Positions 56,320-64,000 of a stretch of DNA of 64,000 bases are shown here, one piece after another. The notes under the pieces are model-generated. The model made no database searches. It was given only the letters and a program-made list of their open reading frames with translations, and was not told the origin of the DNA. How positions within the stretch are numbered: the stretch's first letter is position 1; every line of letters starts with the position of its first letter. Origin of the DNA: Candidatus Pantoea soli (GTDB lineage: Bacteria; Pseudomonadota; Gammaproteobacteria; Enterobacterales; Enterobacteriaceae); NCBI RefSeq assembly GCF_007833795.1, contig NZ_CP032702.1, positions 1,426,001-1,490,000 of the forward strand, given 5' to 3'. Position numbers and translations under genes: made by a program.

Positions 56320-59300
56320 TCAGCCATTTTCCGGGCGGGTCGCCGGAGCTGTCGCATGGTGTGTGGCGCTGTGACCACCGGCAGAGCCGCGACCGTCAAA
56401 GCTGAACGGTGGACGGACCCAGTCGCTGTGGCGCACTGGCTCAGGCTCCCACGCCGGGGCTGGCGCTTTGGTCATGGGCGCAGTGGCGTGATATTTAAAG
56501 CGGGTATCCGCCTCAGATACCGCGGTGTCACGTGCCGCAACCGGTGCATGTGGCTCGGTCACCGGCGCAACCGGTGCCTCTGCCGCCACCGGGGCTGACA
56601 GCACTGCTTCGACTTCCGCTTCCACCGCAGGCGATACGTCAGCCGGCGCCTGATCCGCCACGGCGGCAGCACTTTTTTCTGTCGGCGTTGCATCTTCAGC
56701 GGTCGCAGCCGGTTCAGCTGCGTCAGCGGTCTGGTTTGCCACGGCTTCATCTGCGGCAGAAATCACCGCCGGCTCGTGGTTTACCGGGGCAGAGACCGGC
56801 GCCAGGTTGTCAGTATTGACGACCGGAACCTCTGCGGGTGCCTGCGGTTCCGCCTGATGAACGGCCGCATCTGCGGTTTCTGCAGCAGGCTGCGCGTTCG
56901 ACTCCGCAGCGACCGGCAGCGCAACCGCTGCTGCGGTCTCTTCGCGGCTGTAGTCCGGCGTCTCCTGAACCGCATCCTGTGCGTTCTGCTCTTCCTGCGT
57001 CTGCGCAACCGGGTAAGTCACCCAGACTTTACCGGAAGCCATTTCCGGTGACGCAGCAGCGGTTTCCAGCGGCATTGGCGACTGCGACGGGTAGCGCTCG
57101 TCACGGTAGCGACGACGACGCTGACCACTCACGCGCAGGTGGCGTGGCGAGCGACGCGAACGGCGCGGCATGCTGGCGCTGTCACGGTCATCCTGCTCCT
57201 CACCGGCTACATCAGCCTGTTCAGGAGCCTGAACGCGCGGCGTGCTTTCCTCAGCGGCTTCAGTTGCCGTGGCGGCTGGCATCCCGGCCGTCTGCAGCTC
57301 AGCGGTATCACCTACGCGCACGCGCTGGCTCAGCTGACGCTGCTTACGGCGCGGCATCACCTGAACGCGCTCTTCTTCCTGTGCAACCGGCTCTTCAACG
57401 ACGTCATTCTGTACCACCTGCTCAGCGGCTTTCTGCTCCTGCTGCTGCGCACGCTTCTCTTCCTGACGACGACGCTGACGCTCAGCACGCTGTTCACGAC
57501 GCTGCTGCTGCTGCTCATCACGCTGCTGCAGCTGCTCTTCGGTCAGCGCCGGACGCTCACCGCGCGGCTCGCTCTGACGTTTGTTGCGACGGTTATCCTG
57601 ATCGCGCGGCTCACGGGCTTCACGTGGCTCACGCGGTTCGCGCGCTTCACGTGGCTCACGGCCTTCACGAGCCTGCTGGTTTTCACCGTTACGCGGGGTG
57701 CGCTCACGACGATTATTGCGGCGGTTGTTACGACGATCGCCACGCTGCTGGCCATTGTCGGTTTCCGCTTCAGCGGCTTTGGTTTCGGTTTTCACTTCCG
57801 CTGGCGCAGCGGCAGGTTCATCACCGGCAAACAGTTTTTTCAGACCACCCAGCAGACGCGCCACGAACCCGTTACCGGTGGTGGCCGCCGGGGCTGCTGC
57901 CGCAGTTACCTGAGGTTTGACCTCGGCTTTGGTAACCGGCTGGCTCTCTTCGGTGACTTCAACCGGTGCTGGTGGCGCATCCGGCATCACGAAGGCCGCC
58001 AGTGCCGGCTGCTCCGGACGACGACGCTCAGCGTGCTCTTCTTCAGAAGGCAGCGCCATTTCCGCTTCGTGCAGCTTCGGCAGGTGGTAGGAGAGGGTTT
58101 GTGTCTCTTCACCTTTACGCACGCGCAGCACAGAGTAGTGTGGCGTTTCCATCTGATCGTTTGGCACGATGATGGCGCGCACGCCGCCCTGACGTTTTTC
58201 AATCGCGCTGACCGCTTCGCGTTTTTCGTTCAGCAGATAGGACGCCACCTGCACCGGCACAATGGCGTGCACTTCTTTGGTGTTGTCTTTCAGCGCTTCT
58301 TCTTCGATCAGACGCAGAATGGAGAGCGACAGCGATTCGTTATCACGGATGGTGCCGGTACCGCTACAGCGCGGGCAGACGTGATGGCTGGATTCGCCCA
58401 GCGACGGGCTGAGACGCTGACGCGACATCTCCAGCAGGCCAAAGCGTGAAATGTGGCTGATCTGAATCCGCGCACGATCCTGACGCACCGCTTCGCGCAG
58501 GCGGTTTTCCACCGCACGCTGGTGACGGACCGGCGTCATATCGATGAAGTCGATAACGATCAGGCCGCCCAGGTCGCGCAGACGCAGCTGGCGGGCGATT
58601 TCATCGGCCGCTTCCAGGTTGGTATTGAATGCGGTTTCTTCGATGTCCCCACCGCGCGTGGCGCGAGCGGAGTTGATATCGATCGCGGTGAGCGCTTCGG
58701 TGCTGTCAATCACAATGGAGCCGCCGGAAGGCAGGCGCACTTCACGCTGGAACGCGGATTCAATCTGCGATTCAATCTGGTAATGACTGAACAGCGGGAT
58801 TTCACCGGTATAGAGTTTGATTTTGCTGCTGAAGTCCGGACGACCCAGCGCAGCGATGTGCTGACGGGCCAGCTCCAGCACTTTCGGGTTATCGATAAGA
58901 ATTTCACCGATATCCTGACGCAGGTAGTCACGGAAAGCGCGCACAATGACGTTGCTTTCCTGGTGAATCAGGAAGGGAGCAGGGCGGGTTTCCGCGGCTT
59001 TTTTGATCGCTTCCCAGTGTTTCAGACGGAAGCTGAGATCCCACTGCAGGGATTCGGCAGATTTACCCACGCCGGCGGTGCGGACAATGAGCCCCATGCC
59101 TTCCGGCAGTTCCAGCGCGGAGAGGGCTTCTTTCAGTTCGGTGCGGTCATCCCCTTCAATACGGCGGGAGATCCCTCCGGCGCGGGGGTTGTTTGGCATC
59201 AGCACCAGATAGCTGCCGGCCAGGGAAATAAAGGTTGTCAGTGCTGCACCTTTATTACCGCGCTCCTCTTTATCGATTTGTACGATCACTTCCTGACCTT

Positions 59301-59586
59301 CACGCAGCACGTCTTTAATATTCGGACGGCCATGCGCGTTGTAATTAGCTGGGAAGTATTCGCGGGAAATTTCTTTCAGAGGGAGGAAACCGTGACGCTC
59401 AGCGCCGTAATCAACAAACGCAGCTTCGAGGCTGGGTTCAATACGGGTGATTTTACCTTTGTAAATGTTGGCTTTTTTCTGTTCGTGTCCGGGGCTTTCG
59501 ATATCCAGATCGTACAGACGTTGTCCGTCAACAAGGGCAACGCGCAACTCCTCCTGCTGAGTTGCGTTAATTAACATTCTTTTCAT
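56320..59586 (-). CDS. rne: Ribonuclease E
   Basis: A 1088-residue endoribonuclease, the core of the RNA degradosome. The N-terminal ~530 residues are nearly as in E. coli: [20 protein letters not shown], the S1 domain ([20 protein letters not shown]), the 5' sensor, the DNase-I-like site ([40 protein letters not shown]) and the zinc-link CPRCSGTG. Then come the membrane-anchoring amphipathic helix ([15 protein letters not shown]), an Arg-rich RNA-binding part with a repeated REPREAREP pattern, the second Arg segment [20 protein letters not shown] and an Ala/Pro/Glu-rich tail. The end ([20 protein letters not shown]) is the PNPase-binding region. Slightly longer than E. coli (1061). Confidence 0.97.
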   Translation of the reverse strand: MKRMLINATQQEELRVALVDGQRLYDLDIESPGHEQKKANIYKGKITRIEPSLEAAFVDYGAERHGFLPLKEISREYFPANYNAHGRPNIKDVLREGQEVIVQIDKEERGNKGAALTTFISLAGSYLVLMPNNPRAGGISRRIEGDDRTELKEALSALELPEGMGLIVRTAGVGKSAESLQWDLSFRLKHWEAIKKAAETRPAPFLIHQESNVIVRAFRDYLRQDIGEILIDNPKVLELARQHIAALGRPDFSSKIKLYTGEIPLFSHYQIESQIESAFQREVRLPSGGSIVIDSTEALTAIDINSARATRGGDIEETAFNTNLEAADEIARQLRLRDLGGLIVIDFIDMTPVRHQRAVENRLREAVRQDRARIQISHISRFGLLEMSRQRLSPSLGESSHHVCPRCSGTGTIRDNESLSLSILRLIEEEALKDNTKEVHAIVPVQVASYLLNEKREAVSAIEKRQGGVRAIIVPNDQMETPHYSVLRVRKGEETQTLSYHLPKLHEAEMALPSEEEHAERRRPEQPALAAFVMPDAPPAPVEVTEESQPVTKAEVKPQVTAAAAPAATTGNGFVARLLGGLKKLFAGDEPAAAPAEVKTETKAAEAETDNGQQRGDRRNNRRNNRRERTPRNGENQQAREGREPREAREPREPREAREPRDQDNRRNKRQSEPRGERPALTEEQLQQRDEQQQQRREQRAERQRRRQEEKRAQQQEQKAAEQVVQNDVVEEPVAQEEERVQVMPRRKQRQLSQRVRVGDTAELQTAGMPAATATEAAEESTPRVQAPEQADVAGEEQDDRDSASMPRRSRRSPRHLRVSGQRRRRYRDERYPSQSPMPLETAAASPEMASGKVWVTYPVAQTQEEQNAQDAVQETPDYSREETAAAVALPVAAESNAQPAAETADAAVHQAEPQAPAEVPVVNTDNLAPVSAPVNHEPAVISAADEAVANQTADAAEPAATAEDATPTEKSAAAVADQAPADVSPAVEAEVEAVLSAPVAAEAPVAPVTEPHAPVAARDTAVSEADTRFKYHATAPMTKAPAPAWEPEPVRHSDWVRPPFSFDGRGSAGGHSATHHATAPATRPENG

Positions 59587-60159
59587 CGTGACTTACTCGT
59601 TATTCTCACATGAGTGATAAAGCTGCGGGCATCGTTACCCTGGACGAGAATCAACCGATGGCCCCGTGTCTGCTTGCACTGACGTCAACCTCACGGTTGT
59701 CGGCGGCTAAAGGGGCGCAAATCTTGTCGGTGGCCTGTTTTTCATAAGGAAATCCAGCGCCTGAAGGTGGAAGTGCTAAAAAGTATTCAAAAATCCACAC
59801 ATCCCAGTCTGTCGTCCAGGCCGCAACCCGCAGCCCGCTAAGTGCCTGATAAAACATCACGTCTTACGCCATTGCTGCGTGTCCGTTTTAACCGGCAAAA
59901 CACCTTAATTTCGCTCTTTTTCCTGCCTGACACTTATCAGGACAGAAACACCTGCATTATTCCATTGCTTAGCAACTTATAGCAAGGCGACTTTTGCCGA
60001 GCTGTGAAGTTTGTCAGTCCTTAACCTGTTCATTTGCAGGGGTAATCGCCGCATCGCTGAAAAAGGCAGCAATCTGGCCCGTTTCGGGTGCGACGATCAA
60101 AGAGTTAAGCACAGAAAAAGGGGTGGCGCTATCCGGGGACACTATTTAGAATCGCCGCC
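59587..60159. other. Intergenic region with the rne leader and rluC promoter
   Basis: About 570 bases between divergent rne and rluC. In E. coli the rne transcript has a structured leader of about 360 bases that RNase E uses to control its own mRNA; the spacing here fits the same design. A 69-codon minus-strand frame here lacks a ribosome site and is not called. The rluC ATG has no clear ribosome site. Confidence 0.65.
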
Positions 60160-61119
60160 ATGAAAACAGAGAATCCCGGCGTACAGTTTGTCGCCATTAC
60201 CGCTGAAAATGCGGGACAACGTATTGATAACTTTTTGCGCACCCAGCTGAAGGGCGTGCCAAAAAGCATGATTTATCGCATCCTGCGCAAAGGCGAAGTG
60301 CGCGTTAATAAAGGACGCGTAAAACCGGAATATAAGCTGGAGGCGGGCGATGAAGTGCGTATCCCGCCGGTGCGCGTGGCTGAACGTGAGGATCAGGCCG
60401 TTTCACCGAAGCTGGAGAAAGTGGCCGCGCTGGCTGACGCTATCCTGTATGAGGATGATCACCTGCTGGTGCTGAACAAGCCTGCCGGAACGGCGGTCCA
60501 CGGCGGCAGCGGCCTGAGCTTTGGCGTCATTGAAGGCCTGCGTGCGCTGCGGCCGGAGGCGCGCTTTCTTGAGCTGGTGCACCGGCTGGATCGTGATACC
60601 TCCGGTATTCTGCTGGTGGCCAAAAAGCGCTCGGCGCTGCGTGCGCTGCATGAACAGCTGCGTGAAAAAGGGATGCAGAAAGATTACCTGGCGCTGGTGC
60701 GTGGCGACTGGCCCTCGCATCTGAAAGTGGTGCAGGCGCCGCTGCTGAAAAATATCCTGCAAAGCGGCGAGCGCGTGGTGCGCGTCAGCGCGGAAGGGAA
60801 ACCTTCCGAAACGCGCTTTAAAGTGGAAGAGCGGTTTGGCTGGGCGACGCTGGTGAAAGCCAGTCCGGTCACCGGCCGTACGCACCAGATTCGTGTGCAC
60901 ACGCTGCACGGTGGCCATCCGATTGCGTTTGACGATCGCTACGGCGATCGGGAGTTCGACAGCCAGCTGGCGTCAACCGGCCTGGCACGATTATTCCTGC
61001 ACGCCGCCGCGCTGACCTTCACCCATCCCGGCACCGGTGAAACCCTGCGGATGGAAGCCCCGCTGGACGGGGCGCTAAAGCAGTGTCTCACCCGCCTGCG
61101 TCAGCAGACCAAAAAATAA
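60160..61119 (+). CDS. rluC: 23S rRNA pseudouridine synthase RluC
   Basis: A 319-residue RluA-family enzyme that makes pseudouridines 955, 2504 and 2580 in 23S rRNA. An N-terminal S4 RNA-binding domain ([31 protein letters not shown]) precedes the catalytic domain with [16 protein letters not shown], holding the catalytic Asp, and [19 protein letters not shown]. Neighbours rne and yceF as in E. coli. Confidence 0.97.
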   Translation: MKTENPGVQFVAITAENAGQRIDNFLRTQLKGVPKSMIYRILRKGEVRVNKGRVKPEYKLEAGDEVRIPPVRVAEREDQAVSPKLEKVAALADAILYEDDHLLVLNKPAGTAVHGGSGLSFGVIEGLRALRPEARFLELVHRLDRDTSGILLVAKKRSALRALHEQLREKGMQKDYLALVRGDWPSHLKVVQAPLLKNILQSGERVVRVSAEGKPSETRFKVEERFGWATLVKASPVTGRTHQIRVHTLHGGHPIAFDDRYGDREFDSQLASTGLARLFLHAAALTFTHPGTGETLRMEAPLDGALKQCLTRLRQQTKK

Positions 61120-61129
61120 GCATCAGGCA

Positions 61130-61714
61130 TCAGCCCAGCGGGTTGATGCCTGCCGCTCTGAGCAGATCGTTCAGCGCGATCAACGGCAAGCCAATCAGCG
61201 TATTGGGATCGCGTCCCTCCAGCCGTTCGAACAAGCAAATCCCTAACCCTTCGCTTTTAAAGCTGCCCGCACACTGCAGCGGCTGTTCACGTTCGACATA
61301 GTGGCGGATTTCCACGTCGCTCAGAGTGCGGAAATGCACGTCAAACGGTTCACACAGCACAAACTGCTGCGCGCGGGCCGGGTGAATCAGTGCCAGACCG
61401 GTATAAAAGGTCACGCGCTGGCCGCTGGCCTGGGCCAGCTGGGCACAGGCGTTTTCAACCGTATGCGGTTTGCCGGTGATGGCGCCGTTAAGGACGCACA
61501 CCTGATCGGAACCAATAATCCAGTGCTCAGGATAACGATCCGCCAGCGCGCGGGCTTTGGCCAGTGCCAGGCGCTGAACCAGCTGCGGCGCCTGTTCGCC
61601 AGGCAGCGGCGTTTCATCGCAGGCCGGCGCAGCGGTAATAAACGGTATCTCCAGTCTGCCGAGTAAAGCCTGACGGAAGGGGGAAGTGGAAGCCAGAACC
61701 AGCGGTGTCATCAT
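61130..61714 (-). CDS. yceF: Maf-family nucleotide pyrophosphatase YceF
   Basis: A 194-residue Maf-like enzyme; the E. coli relative hydrolyses 7-methyl-GTP and similar modified nucleotides. Conserved: [17 protein letters not shown] at the N-terminus, CDETPLPGE, and the catalytic aspartate in [27 protein letters not shown] is the C-terminal motif. Two tandem ATGs (61714, 61711) are possible starts. It is divergent from yceD. Confidence 0.95.
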   Translation of the reverse strand: MMTPLVLASTSPFRQALLGRLEIPFITAAPACDETPLPGEQAPQLVQRLALAKARALADRYPEHWIIGSDQVCVLNGAITGKPHTVENACAQLAQASGQRVTFYTGLALIHPARAQQFVLCEPFDVHFRTLSDVEIRHYVEREQPLQCAGSFKSEGLGICLFERLEGRDPNTLIGLPLIALNDLLRAAGINPLG

Positions 61715-61855
61715 TTTTTTTCAGAATAGATAGCGTATTGATGACAGGCATTTTAAACTATGCGCCGCACTGGATGCGACCTAACGGGTGAAAGATGCTG
61801 TAAACCGGCCTTTTTCTTTGACTCTATGACGTTACAAAGTTAATATGCGCGCCCT

Positions 61856-62377
61856 ATGCAAAAGGTAAAATTACCCCTGACGCTCGATCCGGTCCGCGCC
61901 GCGCAAAAACGCCTGGATTACCATGGTGTTTATGCACCTGAATTGGTGGCGCGCCTGGCCGAATCGGTCGTGAGTGTGGACAGTGATGTGGAATGTGCCA
62001 TGTCGTTTGCGGTTGACAACCAGCGCCTCGCGGTTCTGCAAGGAACGGCGGATGTGCAGGTGACGTTGTTATGTCAGCGCTGCAACCAGCCTTTCCCGCA
62101 CGCTGTGCACGTAAGCTATTGCTTCAGTCCTGTCTCTACTGATGAGCAGGCCGAGGCACTGCCGGAAGCCTACGAGCCGGTCGATGTCAATGATTTCGGT
62201 GAAATCGACCTGCTGGCAGTTATCGAAGATGAACTCATCCTCGCGCTGCCCGTGGTTCCGGTGCATGATTCTGAACACTGTGAAGTGTCCGACGCGGACA
62301 TGGTCTTTGGCCAGCTGCCTGAAGAGGCAGAAAAACCAAACCCATTTGCCGTATTAGCCAGTTTAAAGCGTAAGTAA
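61856..62377 (+). CDS. yceD: YceD (DUF177) 23S rRNA accumulation protein
   Basis: A 173-residue cytoplasmic protein conserved next to rpmF in most bacteria. It has the CxxC-like pair in [10 protein letters not shown] and an acidic region [20 protein letters not shown] followed by [17 protein letters not shown]. It is linked to 23S rRNA and ribosome assembly. It leads the yceD-rpmF-plsX-fabH group. Confidence 0.95.
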   Translation: MQKVKLPLTLDPVRAAQKRLDYHGVYAPELVARLAESVVSVDSDVECAMSFAVDNQRLAVLQGTADVQVTLLCQRCNQPFPHAVHVSYCFSPVSTDEQAEALPEAYEPVDVNDFGEIDLLAVIEDELILALPVVPVHDSEHCEVSDADMVFGQLPEEAEKPNPFAVLASLKRK

Positions 62378-62391
62378 TAGGAGTAAGGTCC

Positions 62392-62562
62392 ATGGCCGTA
62401 CAACAGAATAAACCAACCCGTTCCAAGCGTGGTATGCGTCGTTCGCACGATGCGCTGACCACTGCCACTCTGTCAGTAGATAAAGTTTCTGGTGAAACTC
62501 ATCTGCGTCACCACATCACTGCGGATGGTTACTACCGCGGTCGCAAGGTTATCACCAAGTAA
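62392..62562 (+). CDS. rpmF: 50S ribosomal protein L32
   Basis: A 56-residue basic ribosomal protein: [31 protein letters not shown], ending RKVITK. It has a good ribosome site (GGAGTAAGG). It follows yceD by 14 bases and precedes plsX, the conserved order linking ribosome and fatty-acid synthesis. Confidence 0.98.
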   Translation: MAVQQNKPTRSKRGMRRSHDALTTATLSVDKVSGETHLRHHITADGYYRGRKVITK

Positions 62563-62589
62563 TTCTTTGCGGTTACGCAAGGCGATACC

Positions 62590-63630
62590 TTGACACGTTT
62601 GACCCTGGCAGTTGATGCCATGGGCGGGGATTTCGGTCCCTGCGTGACAGTGCCTGCAGCCTTGCAGGCACTGGCCTCTCATTCGCAGCTGGTTCTTCTT
62701 CTGGTCGGCGATCCCGACATCATCTCGTCATTTCTTGCCAAAGCGGATTCCTCGTTACTGGGGCGTGTGCAGGTGATCCCTGCCGAATCGGTTATTGCAA
62801 GTGATGCCAGACCCTCTCAGGCGATCCGTAACAGCCGCGGCAGCTCTATGCGTGTGGCGCTGGAGCTGGTGAAAGAGGGCAAAGCGCAGGCCTGCGTCAG
62901 TGCCGGGAATACCGGCGCGCTGATGGGGCTGGCGAAGCTGTTACTGAAGCCGCTGGATGGCATTGACCGTCCGGCGCTGATGACCGTGCTGCCGCATCAG
63001 CAGCACGGCAAAACGGTGGTGCTGGATTTGGGCGCTAACGTGGACTCTGACAGCGCGATGCTGGTGCAGTTTGCCGTGATGGGCTCCGTGATGGCTGAAG
63101 AGGTGCTGGAAATCATCCAGCCGCGCGTGGCGCTGCTGAATATTGGTCAGGAAGAGACCAAAGGCCTGGAAACCATCCGCGCCGCATCGACGGTGCTGCG
63201 GGCCTCGCCGCATATCAACTATATTGGTTACCTTGAGGGGAACGATCTCCTCACCGGCAAGACGGATGTGCTGGTCTGTGATGGCTTCGTGGGTAACGTC
63301 ACGTTGAAGACCATGGAAGGCGTGGTAAGAATGTTTCTTTCTCTGCTCAGGTCGTCAGGTGAAGGGAAAAAACGGGCCTGGTGGCTGAAACTGCTGGGAC
63401 GCTGGGTGCAAAAGCGTCTGGCGAAGCGTTTCGGTCATCTCAACCCCGACCAGTACAATGGCGCTTGTCTGTTAGGATTGCGCGGGACAGTGATCAAAAG
63501 CCACGGCGCGGCGAATCAACGCGCGTTTGCTGTGGCAATAGAACAGGCAGAGCAGGCGGTGCGCAGGCAGGTTCCCGAGAGAATTGCGGCGCGCCTTGAC
63601 GCTGTATTAGCCAGGAGTGACAAAGCGTAG
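62590..63630 (+). CDS. plsX: Phosphate acyltransferase PlsX
   Basis: A 346-residue enzyme that turns acyl-ACP into acyl-phosphate for phospholipid synthesis. Typical parts: [80 protein letters not shown] and [20 protein letters not shown]. The start is TTG 62590, giving the family N-terminus MTRLTLAVD. The C-terminus is about ten residues shorter than E. coli. fabH begins directly after the stop. Confidence 0.97.
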   Translation: MTRLTLAVDAMGGDFGPCVTVPAALQALASHSQLVLLLVGDPDIISSFLAKADSSLLGRVQVIPAESVIASDARPSQAIRNSRGSSMRVALELVKEGKAQACVSAGNTGALMGLAKLLLKPLDGIDRPALMTVLPHQQHGKTVVLDLGANVDSDSAMLVQFAVMGSVMAEEVLEIIQPRVALLNIGQEETKGLETIRAASTVLRASPHINYIGYLEGNDLLTGKTDVLVCDGFVGNVTLKTMEGVVRMFLSLLRSSGEGKKRAWWLKLLGRWVQKRLAKRFGHLNPDQYNGACLLGLRGTVIKSHGAANQRAFAVAIEQAEQAVRRQVPERIAARLDAVLARSDKA

Positions 63631-64000
63631 ATGTTTACCAAAATTATCGGTACGGGCAGCTATTTGCCTGAACAAGTTCGCACCAATGCGGATCTGGAAA
63701 AAATGGTGGAGACTTCGGACGAGTGGATTGTCACCCGTACCGGCATTCGTGAACGCCGCATTGCCGCGCCCGATGAAACGGTCGCCAGCATGGGCTTCAT
63801 TGCCGCACAGCGCGCACTGGAGATGGCGGGCGTTGCAGCCAGCGATGTAGGTTTGATCATCGTGGCCACGACCTCTTCCAGCCACGCTTTCCCCAGCTCC
63901 GCATGCATGATCCAGCAGATGCTGGAAATCAACGATTGCGCCGCCTTCGATCTGGCGGCCGCCTGTGCAGGCTTTACATACGCGCTGAGCGTTGCCGATC
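63631..64000 (+). CDS. fabH: 3-oxoacyl-ACP synthase III, 5' part
   Basis: FabH condenses acetyl-CoA with malonyl-ACP to start fatty-acid synthesis. The window ends after 123 codons. Visible: [40 protein letters not shown], and the active-site cysteine C112 in [10 protein letters not shown], the same position as in E. coli. ATG 63631 directly follows the plsX stop; its ribosome site (AGGAG) lies in plsX. His244 and Asn274 lie outside the window. Confidence 0.96.
   Translation, partial: MFTKIIGTGSYLPEQVRTNADLEKMVETSDEWIVTRTGIRERRIAAPDETVASMGFIAAQRALEMAGVAASDVGLIIVATTSSSHAFPSSACMIQQMLEINDCAAFDLAAACAGFTYALSVAD

Noticed and set aside
55884..56598. Overlapping plus-strand frames across the heptamer repeats (CPLPAARCPLPAARC-type translation)
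   Set aside because: A 7-base period is open in all three frames; no conserved domain, and the frames run into the 3' end of rne.
57139..58449. 436-codon plus-strand frame opposite rne, with Leu/Thr-rich hydrophobic stretches
   Set aside because: It is the complement of the Arg/Glu-rich RNase E repeats, which always gives such hydrophobic strings.
58453..59574. 373-codon plus-strand frame opposite the rne catalytic domain
   Set aside because: Antisense shadow of a highly conserved coding sequence.
59651..59860. 69-codon minus-strand frame in the rne leader
   Set aside because: No ribosome site or recognisable sequence; position fits the structured leader of rne.

Overview
The window is a chromosomal segment of a gamma-proteobacterium of the order Enterobacterales, most likely family Erwiniaceae (Pantoea/Erwinia-like). 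The evidence is the moderately high G+C, [15 protein letters not shown] gene content with near full-length identity of architecture (uvrY-uvrC-pgsA-tRNA cluster, opgGH, the complete flg cluster, rne-rluC, rpmF-plsX-fabH), and an acyl-homoserine-lactone (AHL) synthase gene sitting beside sdiA. E. coli lacks that synthase, while some Pantoea/Erwinia relatives keep it. The genus is an inference.

Layout. 1-2.3 kb: the 5' part of cycA (minus strand), an extensin-like gene broken by an in-frame TAA, and a DUF4396 membrane protein. 2.8-8.5 kb: the signalling and repair block sdiA - luxI-type synthase - yecF - uvrY - uvrC - pgsA, then tRNA-Gly(GCC), tRNA-Cys(GCA) and tRNA-Leu(TAA) with a stable-RNA promoter and two tandem terminators. 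8.6-13.2 kb: a small lipoprotein, rclR and a divergent frameshifted rclA (reactive-chlorine response), a SulP anion transporter and an AriR/YmgB-like regulator. 13.6-20.7 kb: a MarR - DHA2-type MFS - HlyD - OMF tripartite efflux operon with a palindromic operator, followed by a Fur-boxed TonB-dependent siderophore receptor. 20.8-23.9 kb: two tiny membrane proteins, a glycoside-hydrolase-like protein and clsC. 23.9-29.4 kb: osmoregulated periplasmic glucan genes opgC (minus) and opgGH (plus).

29.6-44.2 kb follows the E. coli 24-min order with deletions and additions: yceK, msyB, an unknown Cys/His protein with a large AT-rich gap where E. coli has mdtG, lpxL, trhO, solA, bssS, a coiled-coil small protein, dinI, pyrC, yceB, grxB, mdtH, rimJ, yceH, yceM, murJ. 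44.3-55.9 kb is a complete flagellar rod/hook/basal-body cluster (flgN, flgM and flgA on minus; flgBCDEFGHIJ and flgKL on plus), with sigma-28 promoters recognisable for flgMN and flgKL. 55.9-64 kb: an intergenic stretch with two adjacent heptanucleotide tandem repeats, rne with its long leader, rluC, yceF, yceD, rpmF, plsX and the 5' part of fabH.

How the genes fit together: the sdiA/synthase/uvrY group joins quorum sensing with the BarA-UvrY-Csr regulator. The rcl and SOS genes and uvrC handle chemical and DNA damage. opgCGH, clsC, lpxL, murJ, pgsA and plsX/fabH build the envelope. Most of the window is conserved core genome. The less ordinary parts are the AHL synthase with its lux-box-like dyad, two likely broken genes (extensin-like and rclA), the pump-plus-siderophore-receptor module, several unassigned small proteins, and non-coding regions with clear repeat structure.
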